Position numbers and translations under genes: made by a program. A stretch of DNA of 64,000 nt from Cymbomonas tetramitiformis (lineage: Eukaryota > Chlorophyta > Pyramimonadophyceae > Pyramimonadales > Pyramimonadaceae): NCBI GenBank assembly GCA_001247695.2, contig LGRX02034248.1:1-64000 (forward strand), in the 5' to 3' direction. Below the pieces are notes generated by a model. The model made no database searches and was not told the DNA's origin. It saw only the letters and a program-made list of their open reading frames with translations. Position 1 is the first letter of the stretch; every line of letters starts with the position of its first letter. Positions 41,432 to 53,601 of the stretch are shown here, piece after piece.

Positions 41432-42600
41432 GACCTCGTCGAGGAACATCGCTCCCGCTGATTGGGCAGCCGGTGCAGTCGCAACTGTAGCAGTGGCTGG
41501 TGTGGTTGCATGTCTGGCTGCGGCATCGTCGAAAATGTTAACTAGTGAGCGGCGTGCGGCCGCAGTGTGTGATCTCGTAGAAGTGCCCATGATGAAATGA
41601 CTATTGAGACAGGGTGAGGTGAATAATGCTAGGTGAGGCTAACGGTGTGGGCGACGGCTTGCGAGTTGCGGCGAGTCGTCGAGGATAATTCAGGGAAACA
41701 GCAAATAATACGCGGTCGTGTGGGACGAAAGGACGTGATCGATGCCGGACGGTATACTAGTGACCAGAAACAGCAAAATCCAGCCCAACGATACTGCACG
41801 GAAAATCAAGCTGCCACAACGCGCGTCCGTAACTGAGCCATACCGCCCATACCGAAAACCCCTCTATCGCGGGCTCCTCACCCCATCTCAAGCGTCGGTG
41901 TTTAGCCAATCATGGCCAAAGTCGTAGTGTAAAATTAAGAGTGCGTGGGACCAAACCTGCTGAATATATCAGCTGGACTGTATATTCGGTGAGACAGATA
42001 ATAAGAATAGATCACCGGTGAGAATACTCAGTCTTCCCGTTATATGTTCGGGGTCTAGGGTTCCGGGACCGGTGACAGTCATACACCCTCGAACTATAGG
42101 AATGACAGTCGGGGCGTCACTTCCAGCATTTATACCGACACTTACCGACAACGGCCGGCTTGCTTTCGCATCGGTCACCCCCGACATTTTTTTACCGACA
42201 CTTCCCGACATTTACCGACACTTCACGCACGTTACGTGCGTCAAAATTCAACTGAACCGACGATTCCTTTGTGTTCTTCAACCTCTGGACGACAGCACCC
42301 GATCTGCAGCAAAAGTGGCTTACCTGACGCCTACTTTGACTTCACCGACGTTTTCTCCGCGAAATTCTACTATAATTTGACCTTTTCATCGTCTGATTTG
42401 GTTGATTTTACGAGATTCTGCGTTTTTCACCACGAACCCAAACTTTGGCCTTACAGATTTTACAGCCGCAGCTGAATGGCTTCTTTGCGCCAGCATGCGC
42501 GCATGTGCGCGCTGAGATCAGCACTTCACCTGCTTCGACAACGACAATTTACCACTGGTCACAACCTGGTGGTGCCTGGTGGTGCTTGTGCACCAGTGCC
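41432..42600. other. No gene seen
   Basis: About 1.2 kb of unrecognised sequence. TTTACCGACACTT/CCCGACATTT words cluster near 42,130-42,225. Only short ORFs. Confidence 0.5.
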
Positions 42601-42604
42601 CATT

Positions 42605-42990
42605 ACCCGCAGCTTAAGGTGGGTTAAGCCACCTTAACTTAAAGGGCTCATGGGGGCTTCTTCGGAGGTGCTTTCAAAATTTGGAGACCTATGTCGTCAA
42701 GATCTTGAGCTGCTCTTTCTGCAGTGTCTTATCAAAAGTTTGATCCGAGGTCATCTTGACCCTCAAAATCTCGGTTGAAGTAGGATGGGTATTTCCCAAT
42801 TTCCCTTAAGATGGCTTAAGCCACCTTAAGCTAATTAGCTCACCAGGGGCTTCCTCTAAGACGCTTTCAAAATTTGGAGACCCATGTTGTCAAGATCTCG
42901 AGCTGCTCTTTCTGCAGTGTCTTGCCAAAAGTTTGTTCCGAGGTCATCTTGACCCTCAAAATCTCGCTTGAAGTACGAGCAATAGTCACT
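42605..42990. repeat. ~192-bp tandem duplication with CTTAAG palindromes
   Basis: CTTTCAAAATTTGGAGACC starts at about 42,671 and 42,864. The units also share CTCTTTCTGCAGTGTCTT and GAGGTCATCTTGACCCTCAA. Each unit is preceded by a palindromic GGTGGNTTAAGCCACC-type sequence (about 42,617 and 42,811). Confidence 0.85.
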
Positions 42991-43448
42991 TCTCACCATC
43001 GAGTTCGCCCCATGAGGCGAACCTGAAAATGTTTTTCTGAAAAATAATGATATGATATAATATTTTCTGAAGGTTTTTCGAAGCTGGAGGAAGATAAAAA
43101 CGAAGGTAAAAGCGCGCTGTTTTTTACAGCGTGATTTGCGCCTTCTTGTTTCGTCAGATATGCCCAAACCCTATTCACAGTGTGTCCTTCCTGCAAAATT
43201 CTTTTATGATTGTCTTTCGCTAACTCGTGTCTTGGCCTAAAGAGTTAAACTCTGCGGGCAGGATACGTAAAAATAAGCCTGGTGAAGTGAGCAAAGAGCT
43301 CTGCTCTGCGCTCGCGAGGAACCAAAGACCTTGCGCTAATACGAACATCGAAAAAAAGAAGATAAAAAACAAAACGTACAAGAGACTTTGGGAAAAAACA
43401 TCTCTAATCCTTTCCTTGGTGTTTGCTTGCATTGCGTCTTCAGCAGAT

Positions 43449-46217
43449 ATGGAGAACGAATCGGAGCGTCAGCTAGGACAGTCTTGGGATAAAGCCGCGA
43501 CACTTGAAGAAATAAAAAAGCGCAGCGGTGAGATCAAGGCCAAATTCACTGAGTGGGAGTCCTCAGGACTCGACAAGATCGAAATAGGCTCGTGTCTATA
43601 CACGGAATTCATCAAGGCAGTGAAGGAAGACTTGGGGGACGAAGTGGAATTAAACGTCACTGTTTACTTCGGCGATCTCGTGTTACGAAACAGAGTCCTT
43701 CTAACGACCACAATCTTCAAAGTAAGTAACTGTAATTTCCCCCTCTCTTGTGTGAAAGATACTGTGATAAGCATTATGTTAGCATTTGTAATTTCGCGAG
43801 CGCATTGCGGCTGTGGAAAGAAGCATCGCGAAACCCTGAATAAAGCTGACTGCCAAAACGTTTTTACTCTTCATTTTCCGCAGACATTCTAGCGAAATAA
43901 CATCGCTAAAGCACCGGAAAATTATGTTAGCACCTGAAATTTCACGCGCCATTGCTGCTGTAAAAAGAAGCATCGCGAAACCCTGAACAAAGCTGACTGC
44001 CAAATCGCTTTAACTCTTCCATTTTTTCGCAGACATTCCAGCGTAATAACATCGATAAAGCACCGGAAAATTATGCTAGCACCTGAAATTTTACGTGAGC
44101 ATTGTTCTCGCGGAAAGAAGCATCGCGAAACCCTGAACAAAGTTGACTGCCAAATCGCTTTAACTCTTCCATTTTTTCGCAGACATTCCAGCGTAATAAC
44201 ATCGCTAAAGCACCGGAAAATTATGCTAGCACCTGAAATTTTACGTGAGCATTGTTCTTGCGGAAAGAAGCATCGCAAAGCTTTGACAAAAGCTGACAAC
44301 AACAACGCGCGACACTTGCATTTTCCCGCAGACACCCTAATAAAACAGCATTACTAACACACCGGAAAATTTGTATGCAGCACTGCTGTGATCTCTTCTA
44401 TGTGGCGACGAGAGAAGGCGAGCAAGTTGTTTTGGTTGCTGGGGCAAGCGACGTTGCCAAGAAAATCTTGGGAGCATCGAAGGGCGAGATTGACGTGGCG
44501 AGCCTGTGCAACTGCGGAGAGCAGCTGCTGGATTTTGACCAGTACACGCGTGTACTGTCAGCTGTGGAGAAGATAATCGAGAACATTCACAAAGGGGACC
44601 ACGACCTGAATAGCGAACACCTGCAGCTCGCCAACTCTCTGGAAAAACTTATGGACACCGCCTCCAAGGAGATCCCACAACCCTCCACTGAAGCACCTCC
44701 TGCGGAAGATCGCACACCAAACGAGGTGAGCCAAAACGGCATAAAATTACTTGAGCAATTGACTTCCATTACTTGGCTTTCACAAAGGGACACGCCCTCT
44801 ACCTTGGCACGCCACACATTGCGGTTAAGAATTAAACAAGAGACCGCATCAAACTCCATCACACCCTGCCCCCTAACAAATTTACAAGAGTCATTGGACA
44901 CAATTCTTTTCTGTCAACAGGCACCTGTGGGTATGCAAGACTACGAGGAAGAGGACGAGTTCGATCTTGCAGCGTTTGACGAGGCAGAGGAATTCGAGAA
45001 TTTAAACAGAGAGCTTCAAGAGAACGACGATTACGACACGGACGACGAGGACGGTGGACTGCAGAACGACGATTTTCTCGCATCGGTCAAAGTCAAGAGA
45101 CTGGGTGCCACGACAGCAGGCCCCTTCACAGAGCGCGAGATCTCAGAAGTAGGCAGGCTGCTTAAAACGGTGTTGCTCCAATCACAGAAGTCAGTTGCAA
45201 TCTTCAGCGTAGAGGGAAAGAAATACCCTGACAGTGCCACTCCCTTTATGCACGTGAAAGTTGCCTCGATTGAGGAGGCCCGAGTCCTGGTGGAATACGC
45301 AATCGTGGTAGCTGACGGCCAGGATTTTCTCATTACGCCCAAGAGCAGCAAACTAACGTGCATTACTCTGGGCTTCAAACCATACAGGGCCGGAAAGCAG
45401 CCGAGGCTAGCTCACATTCTTAACCACATCAAAGCCTCGCCATTCTCAAAGTTCATTAAAGAGATTACCTTTCAGCAGACGTTCACAGTCAACACAAGGG
45501 CAGGCGGTAAAAAGAAAAGATCGAGACTCGTGAGACAGATTTTTGTTCAACTGAAATCAGGACTTGGCAGGCACCCAGAACCAGCTAGGATTGACAGAAC
45601 TAACAAAGATCACGCTATGTACGCACTCCCTCTGGAGTACTGTACCATTGGTCTGGTCTAGGCACAGTTTTCATCTCGAAGTGCTCCGCCTTGATCTGCC
45701 GAAGCTGTGAGGGTAGAGCAGCAAACGGCCACAGTTCAAAAAACTGCCCCGTAAAGATCTACGGACTCACTGGTTCGGCATCCCAGCCCGCAGAGCCCAG
45801 TGTGCCACCAGCTGAGAGCAACATCCCGCCAGGATTTGGTGAAGGAACAGGCCAGAGCACTGATCAGAAGGCTCCCAGCCGCACACCTCAGAGGCACGGT
45901 GGACATCCCCGAAACTGCAGGTGCTCGGCTTGCATTAAAGGTAACAAAGTTTTACACACCTTCTGTGATTATGTTTTACACTGCTGCTATGCTTCTTCCA
46001 CCTGTCTTGAATTCCTTGCTTGTAACTTAACACAAACTGCAATTCGGCAGGGAAAAAGAGATCCCTTGCACAATCTGAACCGACACCAAGCCCAGGTGAA
46101 CGGAAGAAAACCGCAGGAAGCGACAGGAGAGAGCAGCTCACTCTAATTGCTCAGCAAGAAGGAGCTGAATTGCAAAACAGGTTTAAAGCATTGGAAGATA
46201 TGGACTTTGAGTCTTAA
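43449..46217 (+). CDS. Spliced gag-like gene with zinc knuckle
   Basis: Proposed exons are 43,449-43,721, 44,381-44,725, 44,921-45,940 and 46,051-46,217. Exon 1 starts MENESERQLGQSWDKAATLE. Intron 1 starts GTAAGT and ends after TTACTAAC...TTTGTATGCAG. Intron 2 (195 bp) is GTGAG...TTTTCTGTCAACAG. Intron 3 is GTAACA...TTCGGCAG. Phases match at all three. An RNA-binding, RRM-like region (KVASIEEARVLVEYAIV) is followed by C-x2-C-x7-H-x4-C (CRSCEGRAANGHSSKNC). Between them, near 45,650, a one-base frame change is needed. The C-terminus ends ALEDMDFES. The layout resembles retroelement ORF1 proteins, but introns are unexpected in one, so it may be a domesticated host gene. Confidence 0.55.
43770..44340 (+). 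repeat. ~150-bp tandem repeats inside intron 1, each with a 3' splice-site-like motif
   Basis: AGAAGCATCGCGAAACCCTG recurs at about 43,821, 43,968, 44,118 and (diverged) 44,268. Each unit contains a pyrimidine tract and TTTTCGCAG or TTTTCCGCAG, and CACCGGAAAATTATG. The true acceptor lies past the last unit. Confidence 0.85.
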
Positions 46218-47972
46218 GTCTGCTGCCTTTCCTCTCCGAAAGATCTCTGGTTGCCATTGTGTTGAAAAGCTGACACCTAGGTTGTACTTCCATTGGCACC
46301 ACCAGGCATTGATCGGCTTTCAATTGTTAATTTCAGAGCTGTTTGATAGTGCTCATCGTGTAACACAGCACAACACTCTAAGTATGAGTGATAGCAATAA
46401 AACATTCACACGGCATCTCAGAGTTGTTCACACAGTTCCATCTTATGCTAATTCTCCAGCACACACCTGCATTCCTCTTCCAACTCAAAATTGTGCTGCC
46501 TCTGTTTACAATCGACTTAAACAAGCCAGTAGTGTCAGTTTATTTTTTGCCCTGCTCAATTTGACCTCCAACTTTCTCACCCTGTCTGTGAAAACTCACA
46601 AGTCAACTGCTAGCACACCCACCAGACTGGTGAGACATACTGTGTTTACACTCACTGCGGAGGGCAGTACTAACCAGCTCAACAATAAGGTCATAGATAT
46701 AGTTAAACACCTGTTGGGTTGGAAAATAAACAGTACGGTAAACCTTTCAAACAGATACATAGAAGTCACTAAAAATGTTAGCAACTTAACTAGTTTCTAT
46801 GCCACTAATAAGTGCTGGTTTGGTAGTGTGACAATACAGTCTGTTAGCATAATATACACCTCTGATAGCTTAAGAAAATAGTCCTCAAACCGAACTCAGC
46901 AGGCTGTTAACTTAAGGCAACAGTATGTCAACTTAACACACATATGTGTTAACTTAACACGGCAGTCTGATAACATATATCAGACTGATAACTTGACACA
47001 CTTTCATGTGAACATAACACACATGTATGAAACTTTGATACGGCAACTTGTTTGGACCGCGGAAAGCCCAAATAAACTCACATACTTTCCGAAGCGGCTT
47101 GCTGCTAACCTGAAGCGGGTCACGGCGAACTTAGCTTGTTGTTTAAACAACTTAGAACCGAATGCAATACACCTTAATAGTAATGATAAAATAATTTTAC
47201 GAGAGGCCCGGGAGCACGAACGCATAATTTTAGGGGAAAAGGCGGCTATAAGCACCAAAATAATGAGAAACCCTAACTTCTTGAGTCGATACCTAGGGAA
47301 TATGGGACTGGTAGAGGTGCGTAGGAGTAAAATTGGGCGAAAATATTTCACACAATGCTTATATATGACAATGAGGGATAGTAGGGAAAAAATAAAGGCA
47401 AACGGACAACATTGGACCGGAAGCGAATTGCATGAGGCACAATTCGCTAAAAATCGAAAATTTGCAAAAAAGAGCCTAGAACCAAAAAATTTCAGGGAAG
47501 GGACCCGAGGACATATACGAAGCCATGTGCGAAAGAGGAATGCCCAAATAAACGATATGGTAGCTGAGGGGAGGCACTAAACGGGTGTAACGCGTAACAC
47601 GGAGAGCGCAATAATGCTCAGAAGCCACGGGAATGGGGGAAGCAAGGTGCGCACTGGTCTTGCTAATAAAGACACACGGAATGTAGCCAAGCGGGCTACA
47701 GATAACTTATCTCGGTCTCCAAATGACTTGAAATGGAATGCATCTAACCTCAAAATACGGGCTGTTAATTTAACACAATATATGTATCAAATAACTATAA
47801 GGCACCAAAATAAATTTCCATTTATGGTCAACTTATCATGGCCCTCAAACACTTCAGAACGGAAAGCAGCAAACCTTATAAGGACGGATAAAATATTGAA
47901 GCGCTCTTCGGATAAACAAACTCTGAGTCCAACAAACACGATGCGGCATAAGGCTAATTTAAATGCTGTTAT
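46218..47972 (+). other. AT-rich spacer upstream of the non-LTR ORFs
   Basis: AACTTAACACA, GTTAACTTAA and CTGATAAC words recur from 46,880 to 47,010. ORFs of 122-245 codons exist but have repetitive Asn/Leu/Thr composition without motifs. It may be the 5' UTR of the non-LTR element. The element's 5' end could not be fixed. Confidence 0.4.
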
Positions 47973-49946
47973 ATGGAGATGAAAGCTGACAAAGACATAA
48001 GCGGCAGCATGATTATGACATATTACATAATGCGGCACTTTTTGAGATGTGAGATAAACTATATCAAAACACAAGCGGAACTGCAAGCAACCTCTAATGG
48101 GACTTTTATTATGCTCTTCCACCTAATGACGGGACTTAGTAAAATGAAGCTGTACCCTAAACAATATTTCCCGGGGCCTAGAGTCATAATACACCTAGCC
48201 CACAAGAGACCTAAGGCCTGCAAAAGGATAAGCAAGAGCGCCTTGAAATACATGATTCAAAACCCCAAAATGGTATGGCTTTGGGAGAGGACATGGACCC
48301 AAAATACAAAGAAATCTAAAATGAAATCACCCCTAAGAATAACGAAACATAAAATTCACGGAAAAAAGAATAACGTCACCAAACAACATTATATGCCTGA
48401 ACCTGATCAGATGTTAAGCGGTGGAGCAGGCACCGTAGATATTGCAGTAGATGAAAATATAATGGCTACGGATTCACTTCTCTCGGAAAAAGGGTGGTTA
48501 AATGCAACTCATGTTGGTGATGCCATGAAAATAAGGGACCCGAGTACCATTGCCCCCATGGACCTCACGGACATGGTGCTGAAGATGACAGTGGAGGACC
48601 AAAAACTCACACAACTCATTAACAGCAGACTCAAAAAATATGGCCACACACAAATAGGCGTGTGTGACAATATACATTGGCGTCTCATAATGATCCGCTT
48701 ATCATCATCCGGAAAAATAGATGCTTACATATATGACCCTTTTGGAGATAATGCCGAAAGAGAAACCATCAATATGATTGTGGTAGCACTCACAACCTGG
48801 CTGAAAAATCTCAAAGCCACCACAGAATTTAAGGAATTCACAGTTACTATTAGCAAGGATACATTTCAAACAGATACATACAACTGTGGCACATGGGTAG
48901 CAAAAACCGCCTTTAGATGGGCCCAATGGAACAGAGGTTCACATCAGACCACATTTTTCGAGCACCAAAAATGTGACCTATGTAGTGGGGAGTATGGCGA
49001 CAAAACAATGCAAAAGGAAATACATAAATACCGATTAGAAATGAGGAAAGAATTAGGGCTGACGGCCAATAATACCCGCTACACGCTGGAGCTCAAAAAC
49101 CTGAAGACCACTGGAAATGATGCTGCGATCAGCGGCTCTAATGTGACTTCACCTGCCCACCATGTCCTCACACGTAGAGGTGCCGCACCTAAAAAACAGA
49201 TAGAAACTCTGATAGAAACTTTTAAGCTGAAATGGAAGACACACACTACTAATGAAACAATTGTTTCAGAAACCATCGAATCACATAGGAAATATCATCA
49301 CACCTCGAACACGGATAACACCAACATTCAAATTCATCTTCTTGTGATCAATGAAATATGGTCAACTGCAGTCCACATCATTCCAGAAAGAAAGATTATT
49401 TATTGTGATTTTGATATCCCTACCAATAAACACCAAAAAGATATTCTCACACTCCTCCCTCAAGACCTGAGTGCGCACCGCATAACCTTGAAACTGGGAG
49501 TACATCCGAACAACATGGGGATTTTCAATTTTACACTAGCCCACAAAGCCTTTCACATCCTGCACAACACTAAATTCTTCTCGGCAGCACAATTAAACAG
49601 AGATCTACTACACGAACTTGAAAACCTAAATATTAGAATTCTACCACAAACGGGTAGAGAAGCTAGGATAACCAAACACGAAAATAACAAAGCCATTTCG
49701 ACCATACGACACTCTCTAAGAACTCACCTCCCGAAAGTTGATGCACATCTAACAAAGCCAAATCCTGAAAACAAAGACGGTAAACCCATCTACACTGCTT
49801 ATAATCACTTCATCTCAGGCAAAGGAAAGCTCTCTTGCGAACCTCGCACATATGGATACCGCAGGAAACACTCTCACAAACAAAAGAGAATAATCCTTAA
49901 AACCAAATGCACAAACAAAATCTTTGATATTGAGAACATATTATGA
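47973..49946 (+). CDS. ULP1-like (C48) cysteine protease ORF
   Basis: 657 codons. Catalytic residues in order: His235 (NIHWRL), Asp255 (YIYDPFGD), Gln299 and Cys305 (FQTDTYNCGTW), as in SUMO/ubiquitin-like proteases of the ULP1 fold. The N-terminal 150 residues are Lys-rich, and the part after ~340 is unrecognised and Lys/His/Asn-rich. It overlaps the next ORF by 23 bp in a different frame. In related retroelements a ULP1 domain is thought to process the element's polyprotein or act on host SUMO-like modifiers. Confidence 0.8.
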   Translation: MEMKADKDISGSMIMTYYIMRHFLRCEINYIKTQAELQATSNGTFIMLFHLMTGLSKMKLYPKQYFPGPRVIIHLAHKRPKACKRISKSALKYMIQNPKMVWLWERTWTQNTKKSKMKSPLRITKHKIHGKKNNVTKQHYMPEPDQMLSGGAGTVDIAVDENIMATDSLLSEKGWLNATHVGDAMKIRDPSTIAPMDLTDMVLKMTVEDQKLTQLINSRLKKYGHTQIGVCDNIHWRLIMIRLSSSGKIDAYIYDPFGDNAERETINMIVVALTTWLKNLKATTEFKEFTVTISKDTFQTDTYNCGTWVAKTAFRWAQWNRGSHQTTFFEHQKCDLCSGEYGDKTMQKEIHKYRLEMRKELGLTANNTRYTLELKNLKTTGNDAAISGSNVTSPAHHVLTRRGAAPKKQIETLIETFKLKWKTHTTNETIVSETIESHRKYHHTSNTDNTNIQIHLLVINEIWSTAVHIIPERKIIYCDFDIPTNKHQKDILTLLPQDLSAHRITLKLGVHPNNMGIFNFTLAHKAFHILHNTKFFSAAQLNRDLLHELENLNIRILPQTGREARITKHENNKAISTIRHSLRTHLPKVDAHLTKPNPENKDGKPIYTAYNHFISGKGKLSCEPRTYGYRRKHSHKQKRIILKTKCTNKIFDIENIL

Positions 49947-51291
49947 CGCAGATGGCAGATGCATACTACAAAAAGCAAAACACAAAAACGCCATGAAACA
50001 GTCAGAAGAATTAGACCGACTCACAAAACTACAACTAGCACAACACTCTAACAATTTGATTATAATGGGTATGAATATGAGAGGCCTCCGACACCACAAA
50101 GAAGATAAAGACAGTTTAATCAAATTAGAAACAATCTGCAATCTTTTAATCGACGGACGGGCTGATATAATGTGTATATCAGAAACCAAGGTAAATACTG
50201 AAAACCTTGTATTAATTAAAACCCTAATGACACAAAAAGGAATCCAATTTCGCACGTCTCATGTAAATGAAAGAGCCTCCATTGGTTCCATGATCCTATG
50301 GAATCCGAAAAGTCTACCACTATCCACCTCGGTCACCACAATCGATGGAGATGCAAAGAGAGCAGTAATGACCAAATTTTCAGGAAATAACGGTTTTGAG
50401 CTCTACATAGCCAGCGGTTATATGAATGATGCTACACTCGTAGAGGAACAAGTGGAATTATATGACACACTTACTGACTGGGCAGGGAAGGCAGGAAATA
50501 ATCCAAAAAAGGCCTACGTAGAGATAGGTGACAAAAACTGTACCATTACCCCAAATCAGCGGGTGTCAGGTGGAAGTTACATGTCATATCAAGAGCATGT
50601 CGAAAAGAATAAGTATCTTTTAACTTATTTCAACAATGACAGATGTTCTCTTAATGAACTGATAATGGACCGTAATCCAAACACGGAAATTTTCACACAT
50701 GTCATATCCAAAAACTCAAAAGCAAAACTCACCCATATCATGGCCAACACAACTATGGCAGAAATGACAGTTAAAACAGGATGGACGGAGGAAAACCCTT
50801 ATATCATCTCCGACCACGGGATAGTATGGGCTGAATTTAAGCTCCCTCAAAACGACACCAAACCGGAGATTTCTACCGATACAACTTTGCCAACACCTAG
50901 ATTTAATGGTGCCAAGGAAACCACACATGATGAGTACCCAGGGTACCCAATTAGAATGACAAACAAAAATAAGGATACAAAAAGGAAAATAAACAGGAAA
51001 GATATCGTAGGACTTCTCGAAGCAAACGGATACAGCACAAATGAACTTGTGCACGCGTGCATCAATAAAAACAAAGCTAGAACCGCTATCAGCACCATCA
51101 AGGGTGACACCACTGATCTCGATCTTAAACGGGATAATGCTGACGGCAGCCCCATAACAGTGAGCAAGCTCATAGCTAAAAATAAAGAGGCAGACAACAT
51201 AGAACAATGTCTAAAATGGCACAACAAACCCAAGGAATGGTGGATTCACCTTAATAGCAACTACTTTTTGCACAGAAAGCAAAGTAAGTGA
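49924..51291 (+). CDS. AP-like endonuclease domain (start of the RT polyprotein)
   Basis: Residues about 45-310 form an exonuclease/endonuclease/phosphatase fold: Asn51 (GMNMRGL), Glu87 (CISETK), Asp203/Asn205 (GDKN), Asp297-His298 (ISDHGIVW). It nicks target DNA to prime reverse transcription. The frame ends at a TGA at 51,289; homology continues at once in the next frame, so a frameshift near 51,285 separates it from RT. Confidence 0.8.
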   Translation: MILRTYYDADGRCILQKAKHKNAMKQSEELDRLTKLQLAQHSNNLIIMGMNMRGLRHHKEDKDSLIKLETICNLLIDGRADIMCISETKVNTENLVLIKTLMTQKGIQFRTSHVNERASIGSMILWNPKSLPLSTSVTTIDGDAKRAVMTKFSGNNGFELYIASGYMNDATLVEEQVELYDTLTDWAGKAGNNPKKAYVEIGDKNCTITPNQRVSGGSYMSYQEHVEKNKYLLTYFNNDRCSLNELIMDRNPNTEIFTHVISKNSKAKLTHIMANTTMAEMTVKTGWTEENPYIISDHGIVWAEFKLPQNDTKPEISTDTTLPTPRFNGAKETTHDEYPGYPIRMTNKNKDTKRKINRKDIVGLLEANGYSTNELVHACINKNKARTAISTIKGDTTDLDLKRDNADGSPITVSKLIAKNKEADNIEQCLKWHNKPKEWWIHLNSNYFLHRKQSK

Positions 51292-53580
51292 GCTGCAAGG
51301 AAATGCACCCTGACGTGACATGGGATACCCTGCACAAATTGGCACATCAGGCGGCAAGTGACGCCTTTGGCACCAAGAATCTGAACATAGCTGGGAGGTC
51401 CGAAAAACCATCAGCAGTATCTAACTATACATACAAATGGCTAAACACAGTACGCCGCCCCATCAAATATTTGGATACAAGAACTCATGTAAGCAACATT
51501 CCTAAGCAAGCCAAAAAGGCTGCCCGCACGCTACCGTTTGCCTCGCTCCAACCCAAACACAATGAAACAGCAGCCACATGGGGATTACGTTTGCATGAAA
51601 ATTATGTCATAATTAGAAATGCTTTTCAGAAAAGCAGAGACACAGACATTGAACGACGCAAACTCCGAGAAAAAGAAGCCTTGCAGCATCTTTTCTCAAC
51701 TAACCTTTCGAGGTTTCTAGACACAGTCATGGGAAAGATGAAACCTACTGAAAAAGGTGCAGCCGCTACCCCAGGTAGTGATGGAAAGATACCTGAGACA
51801 AAGACAGATAGACTAAACACAACACTAGATGAATACAAAAATAAAAAACTATTTTCTACTAACCCGAATGAGCCAGATGAACTCCCACAGTGGCTCACTG
51901 ACATTCTCAAGGATAACCCTAAAATCCCCGATACGGCCGCTGCTAGACTACTGACAGAAATCACGCACAAAGAACTTCAACAAGCATACTCGGACTGGGG
52001 TATCTCCACAGCACCAGGACCCTCAGGAATACTCGCAGTGGATCAAGGGCCCAGAGAATTTTCAAGAGGTTACTGTCTCACTTTTTAACCACATTCTTAT
52101 AACTGGGAAATTTCCAAAGAATGCAAAATCTGGAGTCATCCTTCCAATCCCTAAAAATCCCTCTGCACCATGTACAATAGATAACTCTAGACCCCTCACA
52201 ATGTTGGAAACGGGTCTGAAACTATTTAACACAATAATTGCTAACCGTCTCAAAACTATACTTAACACCCACCCCATTCTCTTTCCCATTCAAGATGCCT
52301 TTCTTCCGAATAAAAACATAGATGACTCACTCCAAATTCTGAATGAAGTAATTTCGGATGCCAATAGATACGACAAAGACCTCCACGTAGTTTACCTGGA
52401 CCTCAAACAAGCATTTGATAGAGCTGAATTCTGGATGAGCAATTTAGCGCTCAGAAAGTTGGGACTCCCATCACAAATAATCAACATCATCTCAGACATT
52501 ACCAATGATGCCTCTAGAATGGTACTCACTGAAGAAGGCCTCACGGATGAATGGTCCCTAGAATGTGGAGTTCCTCAGGGAGAAGTTTTGAGCCCACTAA
52601 GGTTTGTAGCCATTATGGACATCCTGGCAATTTGGTTAGCAAAAAGAGCAAACGGTGTAAACCCGACAGGATCCACATATGGATATGAACTGAACTCGGA
52701 ACGCCATAGACCAGACAAACCAGGAAATAATGTTATTCCTCCCTCCCAAAACCTATTAGTAAAGGACACCACTTTAAATATCTTTGCACGGTTCTTTTGT
52801 GATGACATCATTCTCGTGGGGAAAACTAAAGACGAAGTTCAAGACATGCTAGGTATAGTTAATGAATTTACGAGCTTCATTGGTATTCCCATCAATGTTA
52901 AGAAATCCAAATACTCTTACAGAAAGCGCATCAAACCTCAGGGCAAAACAGTAACGCGATATGACCCGTCCGATGATTTACTCATCTCAGGGGGTCACCT
53001 GGAGCCCAATACAAATGACTCAAGTCCTTCCATCGATTCGAAATGGATACCCCCTGAGTCACCAGAATTCCTCGATTTCTCCAACAGCAAAGAGGTAAAC
53101 AGATATCTCGGAGTATGGTTTGCACTAAATGGGGAATGGGACAAACAGGCGGAAATCCTTATCGACAGACTTAAATCTACCTTAATATCCATCCAACTGC
53201 AACACATGACTCTACACCAGCTAAGATATGTCATAAATGCGGTTGTAGTTCCGAGGATGGCATACCCCCTTAAAGTTACCTCAGCAATTGCCAACTCCTC
53301 AAAGAATGTCGCAATTGAATTAGACAAAATGATAGCTTCGTTTATAATTAAATATTTGGGCTGCCCAGTTGACACCAATCACCAAATAATCTGGACAGCA
53401 GTCTGCCAAGGCGGGTACGGTATTGATAGTGTCTTTGATGTTGTAACCGCGTCGTGTATTACCGAAACTATGAACACTCTGTGTTCTGCGGATGAACACG
53501 AATATTGGCAACACAACCACACGGACCGTATCACTGATCCCCACCTCATCTCACTATACCGTAGAAACAGCAATCTATGA
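51288..53580 (+). pseudogene. Reverse transcriptase region, broken by a 5-bp deletion
   Basis: The first frame (to 52,088) has the lead-in GISTAPGPSG and then shifts. Comparison with the copy at 33.05 kb shows five bases (GAGAT) missing near 52,030. The RT core resumes in the next frame: LITGKFPKNAKSGVILPI, YLDLKQAFDRAEF (Asp at codon 67 of the 52,201 ORF), CGVPQGEVLSPLRF and FFCDDIILVG, an FCDD in place of the usual YADD. The frame ends at a TGA (53,578-53,580), after which the same frame continues into RNase H. Confidence 0.85.
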
Positions 53581-53601
53581 CTTAAAATAATAATTCAAAA
53601 C

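Noticed and set aside
45941..46146. Continuation of the ORF through 46,146
   Set aside because: A GTAACA/TTCGGCAG intron gives a better C-terminus in another frame ending at 46,217.
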